From positions 62,001 to 126,000 of the forward strand of contig BGKB01000122.1 of assembly GCA_003116975.1 (NCBI GenBank): a stretch of 64,000 nucleotides of DNA, written 5' to 3'. The notes below the pieces were generated by a model, which ran no database searches, was not told the origin of the DNA, and saw only the letters and a program-made list of their open reading frames with translations. Below are positions 27,925 through 37,595 of this stretch, in pieces (positions within the stretch are counted from its first letter, which is position 1; every line of letters begins with the position of its first letter). Both the position numbers and the translations under genes were made by a program. Source of the stretch: Aurantiochytrium sp. KH105 (Eukaryota; Sar; Bigyra; Thraustochytrida; Thraustochytriidae).

Positions 27925-30900
27925 ATAAGATGTAAGCGTGTTTGTTTGTTTTTTTGTTACGAAGTGAGCAAATCGGGTCTTGAAACGCGATAGAGGGGCG
28001 CGGAGCAGACGCGGGCGCGCGATTTACCTGCGTAAACGTAGCTCTAGACTTTATGCGGTGTTCATACTTCAAAATGCAGTTTCACAAAGTAAATAAGCTT
28101 GTCTGTTGCGACTATCAGATCGACAAAGTCGAATCCAATCCTTGCAAAGGAGTTTGATTTTTTTAGGACTTGTTCGCACCTACGTTGCCTGCGCGAGGAA
28201 CGAAATCGCAGACAAGAGAGGATTTCCTGCGGACATCGACATGATGGAAACGTCATTCACGTGTTGCACATCGTTCACTTCATCTGGATTCAATATTGTA
28301 GGAACGCGATTCGATTGCGCCTCTCGTTATCAAGCGAAGGCGTTGGGTGGCTTGGAAAGCCCCTCGTGCATGCCCCCAAATACAAGTTTCGTCAATGGCA
28401 ACTCGACTGGCGACGCTGGTCGGTCCTTGTAGCATGAGATAGAATGACAACTCCATGCAGAGGTATAAGATCTTAACGGCGGGACCAGGATTCTCTCTCG
28501 CCGGCCGCTGCCGCGGCTCGGCCCTATGAGCACACTTTGCACGGCGAATGAAGCGAATCTCCTCCGGCTGGCTGCGATAAAATGAGGCAAGCAGGAAGAA
28601 AGATCGATCACCGCGGCACTTTACAGCCTTTAGGTGAAACGTAAAGCATGCCAATCGTCAGGCTGGTTAAGATCTCCGTGCCCACACAAGATTAAGCAAT
28701 TGCTCGCCAGGTCGGCAACAAGATCGTCGCAGTACCTAACGATTCAACGACGGCAAGAGCAGAATGAACGACGCAATCGCTCTGGACAAGGGCGCACATC
28801 TCTTCTTCCTCCTTCACTCACTGGCCGATGCTTCAACTTGTGCGACAACTTCTGTGCTGTTTTAGTAAGCTATACCTACTACTCTACCTACGATTACAAA
28901 CAACTTATCAATCAATGGCAATCATACAAGTCAAGCTTTGTCGCGGGGACAACTGCGCGCAAAGATCGTGAGTGTATGCGCTCCGGGTCGTGCAAAAGAT
29001 CACCTCCGCCGCTAACAAACCAGACGCTCGCTCCTCATTCCAAAAACCGAGGTGCAGTTTCTGCTCGTCCTCGTTGCAAGCAGCTGCAGCCGAGGCCGGT
29101 GCGGACTGCAGCCCGTGACCCCAACTTGAATGCCCAGCACCCTTGGCACGGTTTTTCGCGGCCAGGATCTCCAGGCCCGCCGCCAAAGGCCTCGAGTCCT
29201 GGCCCTTCCTCGCTCCCGCACGGACCCGCAGACCTCGTCCCGCCCTGGCGCAGAGCTGCGCGCCAGCGCGACGAGCGCTCCACCTCCCCGAAGATACTAC
29301 CACCTCGCCCCTGGGCCGGTGCCGCGGCGGCGGGAAGGCGTTCTGTTCTTGGCGCCCCTCTCGGCGGCCTCGAGCACGTCGTCTTCGCGGCAGATCTCCG
29401 CCTCCGGGCCCGCTTCCGTGGGGCATAGCTGGCCGCTAGGAGGGGCTACCGCCGCCCGCGCCAGCCTTCAGGAAAAATCTTTTTCCGTTTGCTGCGGATT
29501 CTGCGGCAAATGCGTCGCGGAAATGGGAGTGGGGAGGTCGGGGAAACTATGGCGCGGGTGCGTCCGAGAGGAGGGGGAGGGGGAGACAGTGGGAGGAACA
29601 GAGGGAGTCCCCTGTGAAGCGGGAGTTGGAAGGGAGGTGGGTGTGGGGGCGAGGAGAGGAGGGGGAGGCGGGGGCCACGGCGTTCGAGGCGCCTCATGGG
29701 GAGAGGGGGTGCACACTGGGCGAAACGCCCGGACGCGATCCTCCTATGCGGATGTTTCCTTGGCGATTCTTTCGGCGTCCCTCACAGTGCCCGCGCACAC
29801 TTTGCCTCCACCTCCCCCTGGCCCGCTGTCAGAGTTGTCGACCAGGATCTTTTCAGAGGTGCGCCTCCGCGCGGCCGAAAGTTCACGCCCGCAGCCGCTA
29901 GATCGTGCCCCGAGTTCACGCCAGTGTGATCGGGGGAGAAGGCGGCGTGAAAAAGGCGCCCCGCAGCAGACTTTCGCGGCGCGCGGATCGCGCTACCTCG
30001 TGCGCGCCAAATTCGAATTCCTCGCGCCCGCCACGCCGAGCCGAGCCGAGCCGGGCCAAGCCGAGCAGAGCAGAGCCGAGCTGCCGCGGCCTCCCTCGCT
30101 CGCGCGCTCGGGCGCCCTCTCACCGCCGCCGCCGCCGCGTGCCGCGCCGCGCGGAGTCCGCGCGGCCTCCCTCCCCTCGCCCTCGTGCGCGGAGAGAGGT
30201 GATCGCATCGGCCTGCCTTGCAGGCCAGGCCTCGCGTGCATTCCATTCCATCCCGCTGGCCCTTCTCGATCGCCAGCGCGCGCGGGCCCGAGCCCGCCCC
30301 GCGCAGCGAGCGCAGACCGCGCGCCGCGCCGCCCTCGCCCTCGCCCTCGCGCGCCGCGCGTTCCCGGCGCTGCACATTTCAAACTCGGGCGGGCACGCGA
30401 CCTTGCTCGCGCGTGCTCATCGCTGCCAATCCATCCAGGCCCGCGACGAGGCAGTCTCGTTGCGGAGACCCGCCAGCTAGCTAGCTAGTTAGCTCGCTCG
30501 CTCGCTCGCTCACTATAGCCGGCCCGCCAGCCGGCGCGCCGTCTTCAGAGCGAGGGATCGCGCTCGCGACTGCCGCGGTCTCGCACGCGCATTCATCGCG
30601 GAGAGAACAGAACGAGCGTGGTTTCTTCTTCGAGCCTTCTTGTTCATTCCTCGTTCTTCTCCTCCTCCACCATCTCCTGCTGCAAGAGATTCTCGATCGT
30701 CCATCCTTCGCACCACCTCGTCTCGCTCGCGATCTAGAGAGATAGATAGTCTCCTCCTGTGAAGCCGGCGCAGGCAGACAGAAGAAGGCAGACCTCGTCC
30801 CCCGCGGGTGCGTTACAGCCTGCGCAGCAAGCAAGCAAGCAAGCGAGCGAGCCAGCCGGCGCGCCTCCTTCTCCTCCTCCTCCTCTTCTCTGCGCTGCTC

Positions 30901-31500
30901 CTCGCGCGCAGCGAGGCAGCCAGCCAGCCAGCCAGCCAGCCAGCGCGCCCGCCGCCGCGAGAGCGCGCGAGAGCGCCGCCGCGCTTGTGCGCTCGTCGCC
31001 GCGCGCTCGCCCCATCGGCGCCGGCGCGGGAAAAGTGCGAGGGAGGCACGCATTCTTTCCCGAAACAGCGCCTCTCCTTGCGTCAGCGTTTCGCCCGCGA
31101 TTCCGAGCTGAGCGGAGTTCCGCCGTGGCCTGAACAGGGAAGGAAGGAAGGAAAGAAGAGAGAGACGGCAGAACCTCAAGCCAAGCTGGCGAGGGCCGCG
31201 GGAGTCGGCGGCGCGCGCAGACAGGGGCGCGAACGGAGACGGCGCAGCGTCGTCCTCGGCCGTCCCTCTCGAGACCGACCGACCGACAGACTGACCGGGT
31301 GGGTGTCTGGCTGGCTGGCTGAGTGACTGTCTGTCTGGCACTCGCTCATCCATCTCATCTATCCATCCATCTCATCTATCTATCCTGTATCTACGAACTC
31401 GGGCGTGAAAGAAAGAAAGAAAGAAAGACACATAGACACATAGACAAACAGACAAGGAGACCGAGACGAGACAAGTGAGAAAGCAGAGAAAGGAAAAGGG
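27925..31500. other. 3.5-kb region without a recognisable gene
   Basis: Between the minisatellite and the PI4K-like gene. The left part (27.9-28.9 kb) has mixed composition; 29.1-31.3 kb is extremely GC-rich, with long overlapping Arg/Pro/Ala/Ser ORFs on both strands that show no domain or codon pattern. It contains CTAGCTAG/(CTCG)n at 30479-30516, CAGC/CAGCCAGC runs near 30915-30945, and GAAA and ATAGACAC repeats at 31410-31450. Some may be promoter or 5' leader of the kinase gene. I see no tRNA or rRNA. Confidence 0.55.
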
Positions 31501-31503
31501 CGG

Positions 31504-31571
31504 GTAAGTTCCCCTCCTTTTCTTTCTCTCTATCCTACTCTCCCTCTTCCCTTGAGCGGACTTCTTCTTAG
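31504..31571 (+). other. Probable 5'-UTR intron of the PI4K-like gene
   Basis: A GTAAGT donor at 31504 is followed by a C/T-rich tract and a CTTCTTCTTAG acceptor ending at 31571, giving a 68-nt intron similar in size to the proven introns in this window. The exon before it lacks any ATG for at least 90 nt, and the kinase ATG (31664) lies 92 nt after the acceptor. Its position outside the coding frame means splicing cannot be confirmed by reading frame. Confidence 0.5.
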
Positions 31572-31663
31572 CCAAGATTTCTGACGTCGCTCCCAGCAAG
31601 GCCTCCTCCGGGAGCAGCCTTGCTCTGTACCGTTTCTTCGTCGGACTCTACATCTTCGAGCAC

Positions 31664-32758
31664 ATGCTGGTCCTTTCGCAGGTCCCGGCGACGGCCGGCG
31701 CGCCGTCGCCGTCGCTTGTTGTCCCCATGGCCATGCCCGACCATCCCGAGATCGATCGCACACCTCTGGATCGTGATCTGGACCGCGATCCCGCTCTCCG
31801 CGCCGCCTTTGCCATCGTCTACTACAACAAGCAGGAGTTCCTTCAGAGCCTGCACAAAGTTATCGAGCAGGTCTCCTACAACCCTGCCGAGGAGCTCAAA
31901 ATCGATGAAAGCTGTGCCTCGTCGACACCCTTCAAGTCTGCGATCATTGGGGGCATGGACGATCTCCTTTGCCAAGTCGATGTCGCTTCGGCCGAACGTG
32001 CCGACAACGGCACCTCGGAGGTCTACTTCCTCGCCGACGATGCGGGCCAGCGCAAGGTCGTCTTCAAGCCTGCCGTCGACGCGGAGACCGAGCGTGCTGC
32101 CATCAACGAGCAAGCCGCCTACCTCCTGGACCGCGGACTCGCCGGCGTGCCCAAGACCGCGCTCGGCAGTGTCAAGCTCGGCGCCGAGAACGAAGAGACC
32201 TTTGGTTCCGCGCAGGCCTTTGTGCCCGGCGAAGATGCGACCGACTACGGCGCCAACGTCTTTGCAAAGGACGATGTCCACCGCATCGGAGTTTTGGATG
32301 CCCGCATCCTCAACCGCGACCGCCATGCCGGGAATCTCATGATGACCCAGGACAAGCGTCTCGTCCCGATCGATCACGCGCTCAGCTTTCCGGACGTGAA
32401 TGGCGGTGAGCTCGCCGATGTCTCGAGCGAGGTATTTTTTTACCCTCAAGCCAAGGAGCCCTTCAGCGAGGAGCTGCTCGCAGAGATTGCTGCCATCAAT
32501 GTTGATGAGGATCTTGATCTCTTGCAGGACGCTGGTGTCGCGGAGGAATCTCAGCTCGGCGTCTGGATGTCGACTGTTCTCCTGCAAAAGGCCGCGGCCA
32601 AGGGCAAGACTCTCTTTGAGATTGGCTCCATGCTCGTGCGTCCTGGCGACCGTACGCAACCTTCGGTGCTCGAGACGCTCAGTGCTGAGGCCATGGCCCA
32701 GGGCACGGAGCAATTTTTTGAAGCCTTCAACAACCTCGTCGACGCCGCCCTCGTGTAA
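31664..32758 (+). CDS. Type II phosphatidylinositol 4-kinase-like kinase
   Basis: 364 aa from ATG 31664. Motifs of the type II PI4K/plant PI4K-gamma family appear in order: VVFKPAVDAETERAAINEQAAYLLD (ATP-binding Lys at about residue 135), VPKTALGSV, GSAQAFVPGED, then VHRIGVLDARILNRDRHAGNLM, the catalytic loop with DRHAGN at about residue 219, and VPIDHALSFPD, the metal-binding segment. This would phosphorylate phosphatidylinositol at position 4, although several plant homologues act as protein kinases. The first 80 residues have no ubiquitin-like or other named domain, and the protein is shorter than most plant homologues. An alternative start is Met at 31730. Confidence is high for the kinase family, lower for lipid versus protein substrate. 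Confidence 0.8.
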   Translation: MLVLSQVPATAGAPSPSLVVPMAMPDHPEIDRTPLDRDLDRDPALRAAFAIVYYNKQEFLQSLHKVIEQVSYNPAEELKIDESCASSTPFKSAIIGGMDDLLCQVDVASAERADNGTSEVYFLADDAGQRKVVFKPAVDAETERAAINEQAAYLLDRGLAGVPKTALGSVKLGAENEETFGSAQAFVPGEDATDYGANVFAKDDVHRIGVLDARILNRDRHAGNLMMTQDKRLVPIDHALSFPDVNGGELADVSSEVFFYPQAKEPFSEELLAEIAAINVDEDLDLLQDAGVAEESQLGVWMSTVLLQKAAAKGKTLFEIGSMLVRPGDRTQPSVLETLSAEAMAQGTEQFFEAFNNLVDAALV

Positions 32759-33604
32759 ATGTCGAAAACCAGCAAAATATAGGAAGGACTTGGCCTTCCC
32801 GCTGATAACACGTCGGTCTACGTGCCCTCGTACCTATCAGCCTGCACACACATCCATTTTTCGCCGCTGTGACGGACCCACGGCCTCAACATGTTCGCAT
32901 TCCTCTGTTTACATCTCCAATTCAATGCGACGAGATTCAGAATTTATATCCTCTCACACATCAATGCATCAGGGCAGCAATTCTCCTGCACACAAAATCA
33001 TCTCGCGGCCCTGCATATAAATCTCCTCATCACCAAGAAAAAGAAAAAACCAAGACCGTCCAAACCTGAAAAAGAAAAAAACACATACCTGAAAACCAAA
33101 AAAAAACACCAAGGCTCATCCTCCTGCCGCCGCCACGTCTGTAATGATGCGCACGTGTGTGCGCGTGCATGCAAAGGAAAGAGACAATGATGAACTGTAC
33201 ACCTGTGAAACCAAAAAATATCAACCTCTTTATTTATCTACAGATCACACGCTCAGTACCACTTGACGTGCGAGAAGGCTTCCGCTTACCTCAATGCTCT
33301 CGGGACTACTAATGACTCACTTCTTCACTGACAGCACGATGTAGCTCTCTCAGTTCTTGTTTTGTTCTCTGAAAATCATGGCTGGTGCAGTTATTTCGGC
33401 TCTGCGCGAAATTTCTCTTGGCCTTGATGATCAACTCCCTCTTTATTGCATTCATTTTGGCAGTAGCGCAGCTACATTCGTTTCTTGCTCTCCATTTGCC
33501 ATGACTTTTCACACTCGCTTTGATTCCCTATCACGTCAAATCAACGACGTGCATGACTCGCAGCACTTTTGCATGATGATGTTTCATACTCGCTTTGCTT
33601 CTTG
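32759..33604. other. Convergent spacer with a 75-bp-spaced imperfect duplication
   Basis: AT-richer spacer between the kinase and the Wss1-like gene. Two imperfect copies of about 40 bp, with CA(C/T)ACTCGCTTTG and TCACGTCAAATCAAC cores, start near 33510 and 33585. The second copy overlaps the 3' end of the Wss1-like gene. No supported ORF. Confidence 0.55.
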
Positions 33605-34882
33605 TCACGTCAAATCAACAACATCTGGCTCGCGCTTCCGAGGACGTCCACAAAGACAACGTTCATGCTTGTCCGATATCTCTAAACCACAGAGTACGCA
33701 CCGCCAAAAGGACACTTCTGCGCCAGGCGTTGCTCCGCATGCGCTGCATCGTCGACTGGCCGTTCCTTCTCGACAGTTCACGAACGTGCACGTTGGGCAC
33801 GACCACGACTGATCCGCGGGAAATAATGCCTGCGATGAGGTGGAAACAGGCAGCGGGGTCTTGCGATCAAACGTCGACGAACTCGTGGATGCTGATGCAA
33901 CACCTGTGGTAGATGGCGGCTTCTCCACGACCTGGAGATCAGGATCGTCATCGAGCGCCACGTCTTGGTCCTGACCGTCGGCAATGGCAATGCAGGTTGA
34001 TTGCTGTTGGCGTCGACGTTCTGCAGCTCGTAGAGCACGTTCCTTGGCCGAAAGCCCGTGGAGCGCCTCGCCGTCATCGGCATCCCCTCTTTTATCACCA
34101 CCGCAGCCGCCGCCGCTGCCACCACCAAGACGCCTACCCCCTACACCTCGCCGTCGCTCAGCAGCAGCCATGGCTGCTGCTCTTCGGTCAAGCATGGAAG
34201 CGCCCGCTCGCCTGCCTGTTGCGCTGCCTACGCGTTGGCCCTTGCCACTAAAAGGTACAACCTGGCTTGTAGCATCATCACTATTACTACCCCTGTTGGC
34301 GACGGTGAAGGCCCCCGAGACAAAATCGCGCTCGCATTCGCTGCGTAGTTCGTCCCACATTTTGTAAAACGAGGCATTATGTGGACCAATCTCCATGTGC
34401 ACGAGTTCGTGAAGCATGGTGTCTAGAATCTGCTCGAACGGCATAAACCCCCCGCCCTGGCGCAATTTTAGCAGAATTTTGGCGCCACGGTTTACGTTCA
34501 TTCCAAGCAGACCCTCCTTGCGCGGCATCATCTCTTGCAGCTTCTCCACGAACCAGCTGTGTCGCTTCATGAGCGGCTCCACCGTCGTCGCCACGCGGTC
34601 CAAGAGCGCCTGGGCATCCTCGAGCGAGCCCCCGCCCCCGCCGCGAGCTACACCAGTTTTGGCCGCGCTCACGCTTCCAAAACGAGAGAACTTGCGCGCG
34701 CCCGGCGCGTTCGCGCGCGACATCCCACCCGCCGCGAACTGCCGCCCGATGTTGCTCGCGGTTTGGTTTATGCGAGCGTCGCGAGAGCGTCCTTGCTTTG
34801 CTGCGCTCGATTGGATCCTCTGCAGACGTCTAGCTTGATGGGTCGAGCCGACCTGAAAAAGCCATGAGGATATCGAGCACAT
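33605..34882 (-). CDS. Wss1/SPRTN-type DNA-protein crosslink metalloprotease
   Basis: 425 aa from ATG 34882. A WLM domain at about residues 85-200 shows WFVEKLQEMMP, LLGMNVNRGAKILLKLR and the zinc catalytic motif HELVHMEIGPHN (HExxH with a third His, about residue 158). Two C-terminal Cys-rich fingers follow: a RanBP2-type WSCPTCTFVNC/RRCSACG at about 361-385, and a second WRCVLCG/RCLCG. The protein ends PDVVDLT, a SUMO-interacting motif placed as in yeast Wss1. Wss1 proteases cleave proteins crosslinked to DNA, guided by SUMO or ubiquitin signals. The middle is Arg/Gly-rich. The first ten residues encode SSWLFQ from TGGCTTTTTCAG, which looks like a splice acceptor, so an upstream first exon may replace this start. 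Confidence 0.85.
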   Translation of the reverse strand: MCSISSWLFQVGSTHQARRLQRIQSSAAKQGRSRDARINQTASNIGRQFAAGGMSRANAPGARKFSRFGSVSAAKTGVARGGGGGSLEDAQALLDRVATTVEPLMKRHSWFVEKLQEMMPRKEGLLGMNVNRGAKILLKLRQGGGFMPFEQILDTMLHELVHMEIGPHNASFYKMWDELRSECERDFVSGAFTVANRGSNSDDATSQVVPFSGKGQRVGSATGRRAGASMLDRRAAAMAAAERRRGVGGRRLGGGSGGGCGGDKRGDADDGEALHGLSAKERALRAAERRRQQQSTCIAIADGQDQDVALDDDPDLQVVEKPPSTTGVASASTSSSTFDRKTPLPVSTSSQALFPADQSWSCPTCTFVNCREGTASRRCSACGATPGAEVSFWRCVLCGLEISDKHERCLCGRPRKREPDVVDLT

Positions 34883-35189
34883 TGTTCAGATAGTTCAAGC
34901 ATAACAAGACTTGGCAGAAGACGCGCGCGGTCGTCGGCTTTACTTTAACGCTTCATTACTACAATACAATTTCTTCACACAATAGGCTTTCGCATGGAGC
35001 GAAATGAAATTGCACAGATTCGCATGTCAGGGATGCGTCGACATCTTGACCCCGCGAACCTTGAATTGTTTAGAACGCGACCTTTTGCGTGCTTTATCAT
35101 ATAGTACATAGCGCGAGTGCAAGCAGGCATTTTCTCAACCGATTTTTTACATTTCCCTGCCTTGACTCTTTTTCCTTTCCGTGACAATC
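34883..35189. other. Spacer, no gene seen
   Basis: Lies between two minus-strand genes. It may include a missing first exon of the Wss1-like gene or the 3' UTR of the CNB gene. No supported ORF. Confidence 0.4.
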
Positions 35190-36959
35190 TCAGCAGCGAA
35201 AGGGGTGATCATGTAGTTCTTCAATGGAATGCTGCTGATGGTGTGGCCGATGAAGTTGAAGAGCACGTGAGTATTTGGGAATTTTGGCAGTGAGAAGCAC
35301 ATTACGTTTCTCCCTCTCCCAGCGAATCTGATTGGCAAGTCTCTTTTGCACAGTCTTGTGATGCAGGGAATGCACGCGATAAGCGGCGAACTGCAAAAGC
35401 TCATCGTGGTCTGTTGTGGTACAACACCGCAAGAAATCAACAAGACGCACTACGAGGAATTGTGTCTCGCAGTCCGTTACCATGCTGGCGGGATATAGCT
35501 CTGGTATTGCGGCTTTGAGAATTTGGCTTGGTCGACGCGGCCGTTTACCACTATTTGTGGCAATCGGCTTGCTTTTCGAGACCCTATTGTCTTGATTGAC
35601 GTCATCGTCATTACCGTCATCGCTCTCACTGCTATCGCTCTCGCTTTCGCTATTACTGCTGAGGATGGCCGCCTCGGCGACTTTTATTCGTTGCGTGGAC
35701 GCGGACGCAGACGAGGATGCTTGTGCGCCTAACGCAGCCGTGGCTTCCGAAGAACTATCATGACTGGCAGCATCAACAATAGTAGCTGGAATAACAGGGG
35801 ATGCAGCCGATGGCGGTGGCTGCGTCGCCTTATCCAGGACAAGGACCCCGTTCTCCCCGAAAAAACTGCCCCCCTCGAGCGTTTCTGCGTCCACAAGGCA
35901 GTCTCTCTTTCCAATCAGACGATCTGCCGTTTGTGACTCCCCGAGCCGGCACTTGATGCGTGGAACCGCAATCTCCTTGATGAGTCTACAGCGTCCCTTT
36001 TTGACAATGTAAATGTGCGAGACCACATCCCCCTGGCGGCACATGAGCTTGTTTGCCGGTTCAGTGATGAGCTTGCAGACCTTGCTCAGACCCATGAGCG
36101 CGTAATTGTCCCAATGCCGAAAATGCGGCAGCGACTTGAAGCAGCTCGTCTTTTCGTTGTACTCTTTGAATTGCAACTTTCGCAAGATCGATCGATACTC
36201 GTTTTTGGGGATGAAAAGGAGCTCGGTCTGATCGCGCGTCACAATGGTTGCATTTCGCGGGGCATCATGTGCCAAGGCCATTTCGCCAAACCCCTGACCC
36301 TCGCGGAGCTCGGCCAAGGGCATGCCCTCGATTTCGTCGGCATATACGGCCACGGATCCGCTGAGAATGACGTAAAAGTTGTCGCCGGGGTCGCCGCGTC
36401 GAAAGACAGCCATATCTGGAGCCAGGTTCTTGTAACCCATAACCCGGCAAAGCTCCCTTCGAACACTATCGCTCAGGTCTTTGAAAAAGGCGTCGTCCTT
36501 GAGCAGCTCCAAGAGCACGTCACAGTGCAACTCTGTGCGCGTATCGTGTGTGGTGGACGACAGGATCTCCAAACTCAGCTTGCGCACGTAGTCGCGCCGC
36601 ATGGACTCTAAGGCTTCTTCGCTAAGGTGCAAACTCGACTCTTGGCCATCCATGTCTGTGTTATTGCTATTTATGCCTGTCGCAGCCGCCATGATCTCCA
36701 ACTGACTACGGCGTGCTTCGACGCTGATCACCGAGACCTCCGTGTCCTTGCGGTTCAGATGCCGTGACGACGCCCCATTTGAGAGCGACCTGCGGCTCTG
36801 ACTTTTTGAGCTTAGCTTGCGCGCGCTCAGTTTCCGCGCACTCAGTTTGCGCGTGCTCATCGTATAAGCCAATCTCCGCGTGCTCGGTTTCGTTGTGTAG
36901 GCCGGGGGCGCTGGCACGAGCGTCCGCTTTCGCTGCTCCTCACCAAGAACGATCGACAT
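35190..36959 (-). CDS. Cyclic-nucleotide-binding domain protein with basophilic-kinase-site repeats
   Basis: 589 aa from ATG 36959. Residues about 36-60 contain tandem RKLSARKLSARKLS followed by RRSLS, each an R-K/R-x-S basophilic kinase consensus. A cyclic-nucleotide-binding domain spans about 155-270: FRRGDPGDNFYVILSGSVAVY, then the phosphate-binding cassette FGEMALAHDAPRNATIV with the key Glu and Arg. A second CNB-like unit follows (MCRQGDVVSHIYIVKKGRCRLI, then GGSFFGENGVLV) whose cassette lacks the Arg and is probably non-binding. An acidic Ser/Asp linker and a unique C-terminus follow. There is no PKA inhibitor site or dimerisation domain, channel or kinase domain. It could be a CNBD2-like or lineage-specific cAMP/cGMP sensor. 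Confidence 0.75.
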   Translation of the reverse strand: MSIVLGEEQRKRTLVPAPPAYTTKPSTRRLAYTMSTRKLSARKLSARKLSSKSQSRRSLSNGASSRHLNRKDTEVSVISVEARRSQLEIMAAATGINSNNTDMDGQESSLHLSEEALESMRRDYVRKLSLEILSSTTHDTRTELHCDVLLELLKDDAFFKDLSDSVRRELCRVMGYKNLAPDMAVFRRGDPGDNFYVILSGSVAVYADEIEGMPLAELREGQGFGEMALAHDAPRNATIVTRDQTELLFIPKNEYRSILRKLQFKEYNEKTSCFKSLPHFRHWDNYALMGLSKVCKLITEPANKLMCRQGDVVSHIYIVKKGRCRLIKEIAVPRIKCRLGESQTADRLIGKRDCLVDAETLEGGSFFGENGVLVLDKATQPPPSAASPVIPATIVDAASHDSSSEATAALGAQASSSASASTQRIKVAEAAILSSNSESESDSSESDDGNDDDVNQDNRVSKSKPIATNSGKRPRRPSQILKAAIPELYPASMVTDCETQFLVVRLVDFLRCCTTTDHDELLQFAAYRVHSLHHKTVQKRLANQIRWEREKRNVLLTAKIPKYSRALQLHRPHHQQHSIEELHDHPFRC

Positions 36960-37220
36960 GGTCCTCTTTTTTCTCTTTCTCGGCCCAGCTGCCGGTCACG
37001 AAAGCGGGCGCCACGGCGAGCGTCGCCGTGGCGTACCAGATTTGGACCCCTCTTTCTAGCTGCTACCTCTCTGGCGCGGTCGGAAAGGTCGTACCACCTG
37101 CAGTGTTGGTCACGGTTTGGCGCGGAGAAGGTGTTCATGCTTGGTCATTTGAAGCCTGAATTCGCGTTTGCGCAACGCATTTTATTGGACAAGAACAACG
37201 ATAAAGGAGGTGTGTGTACT

Positions 37221-37484
37221 GACTCGACGGAGATAGAGAGAAGAAACGACCAAAGTTTGGAGCGAATTTTCCTTTAATGAGAAAAGGCTCTATGCGTTCA
37301 CAGAGGAATGTCGACACAAGAAAGCAAGGCACAGCATGGGCTTCGTCGCTGTCCGACTCGACGGAGATAGAGAGAAGAAACGACCAAAGAACATTATGTT
37401 TGGAGCGAATTTTCCTTCAATGAGAAAAGGCTCTATGCGCTCACAAAGGAATGTCGACACAAGAAAGCAAGCAAGGCACAGCAT
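37221..37484. repeat. Direct duplication of about 120 bp, period 134 bp
   Basis: Copy 1 begins GACTCGACGGAGATAGAGAG at 37221 and copy 2 at 37355. Both continue through GAATTTTCCTT, GAGAAAAGGCTCTATGCG and AATGTCGACACAAGAAAGCA, to GGCACAGCATG. Copy 2 has a 9-bp insertion after CCAAAG, an extra GCAA near the end and a few substitutions. It lies in the spacer downstream of the ACAD gene. Confidence 0.85.
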
Positions 37485-37595
37485 GCGAATTTCCTTTCGC
37501 CTTCTTTCTCCTTCCTCTGATTTGATTTGTTTGAGCAAAAAGCTTTTTGACAAGACTGCAAGATGATTCTTTTGTTTCCTCTGCCTCGCTAGTAC

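Noticed and set aside
28634..29428. 264-codon plus-strand ORF
   Set aside because: No recognisable motif and changes composition midway; probably random.
29130..30488. 452-codon ORF in the GC-rich region
   Set aside because: Arg/Pro/Ala/Ser composition, open on several overlapping frames, no domain, no conserved motif; typical of GC-driven ORFs.
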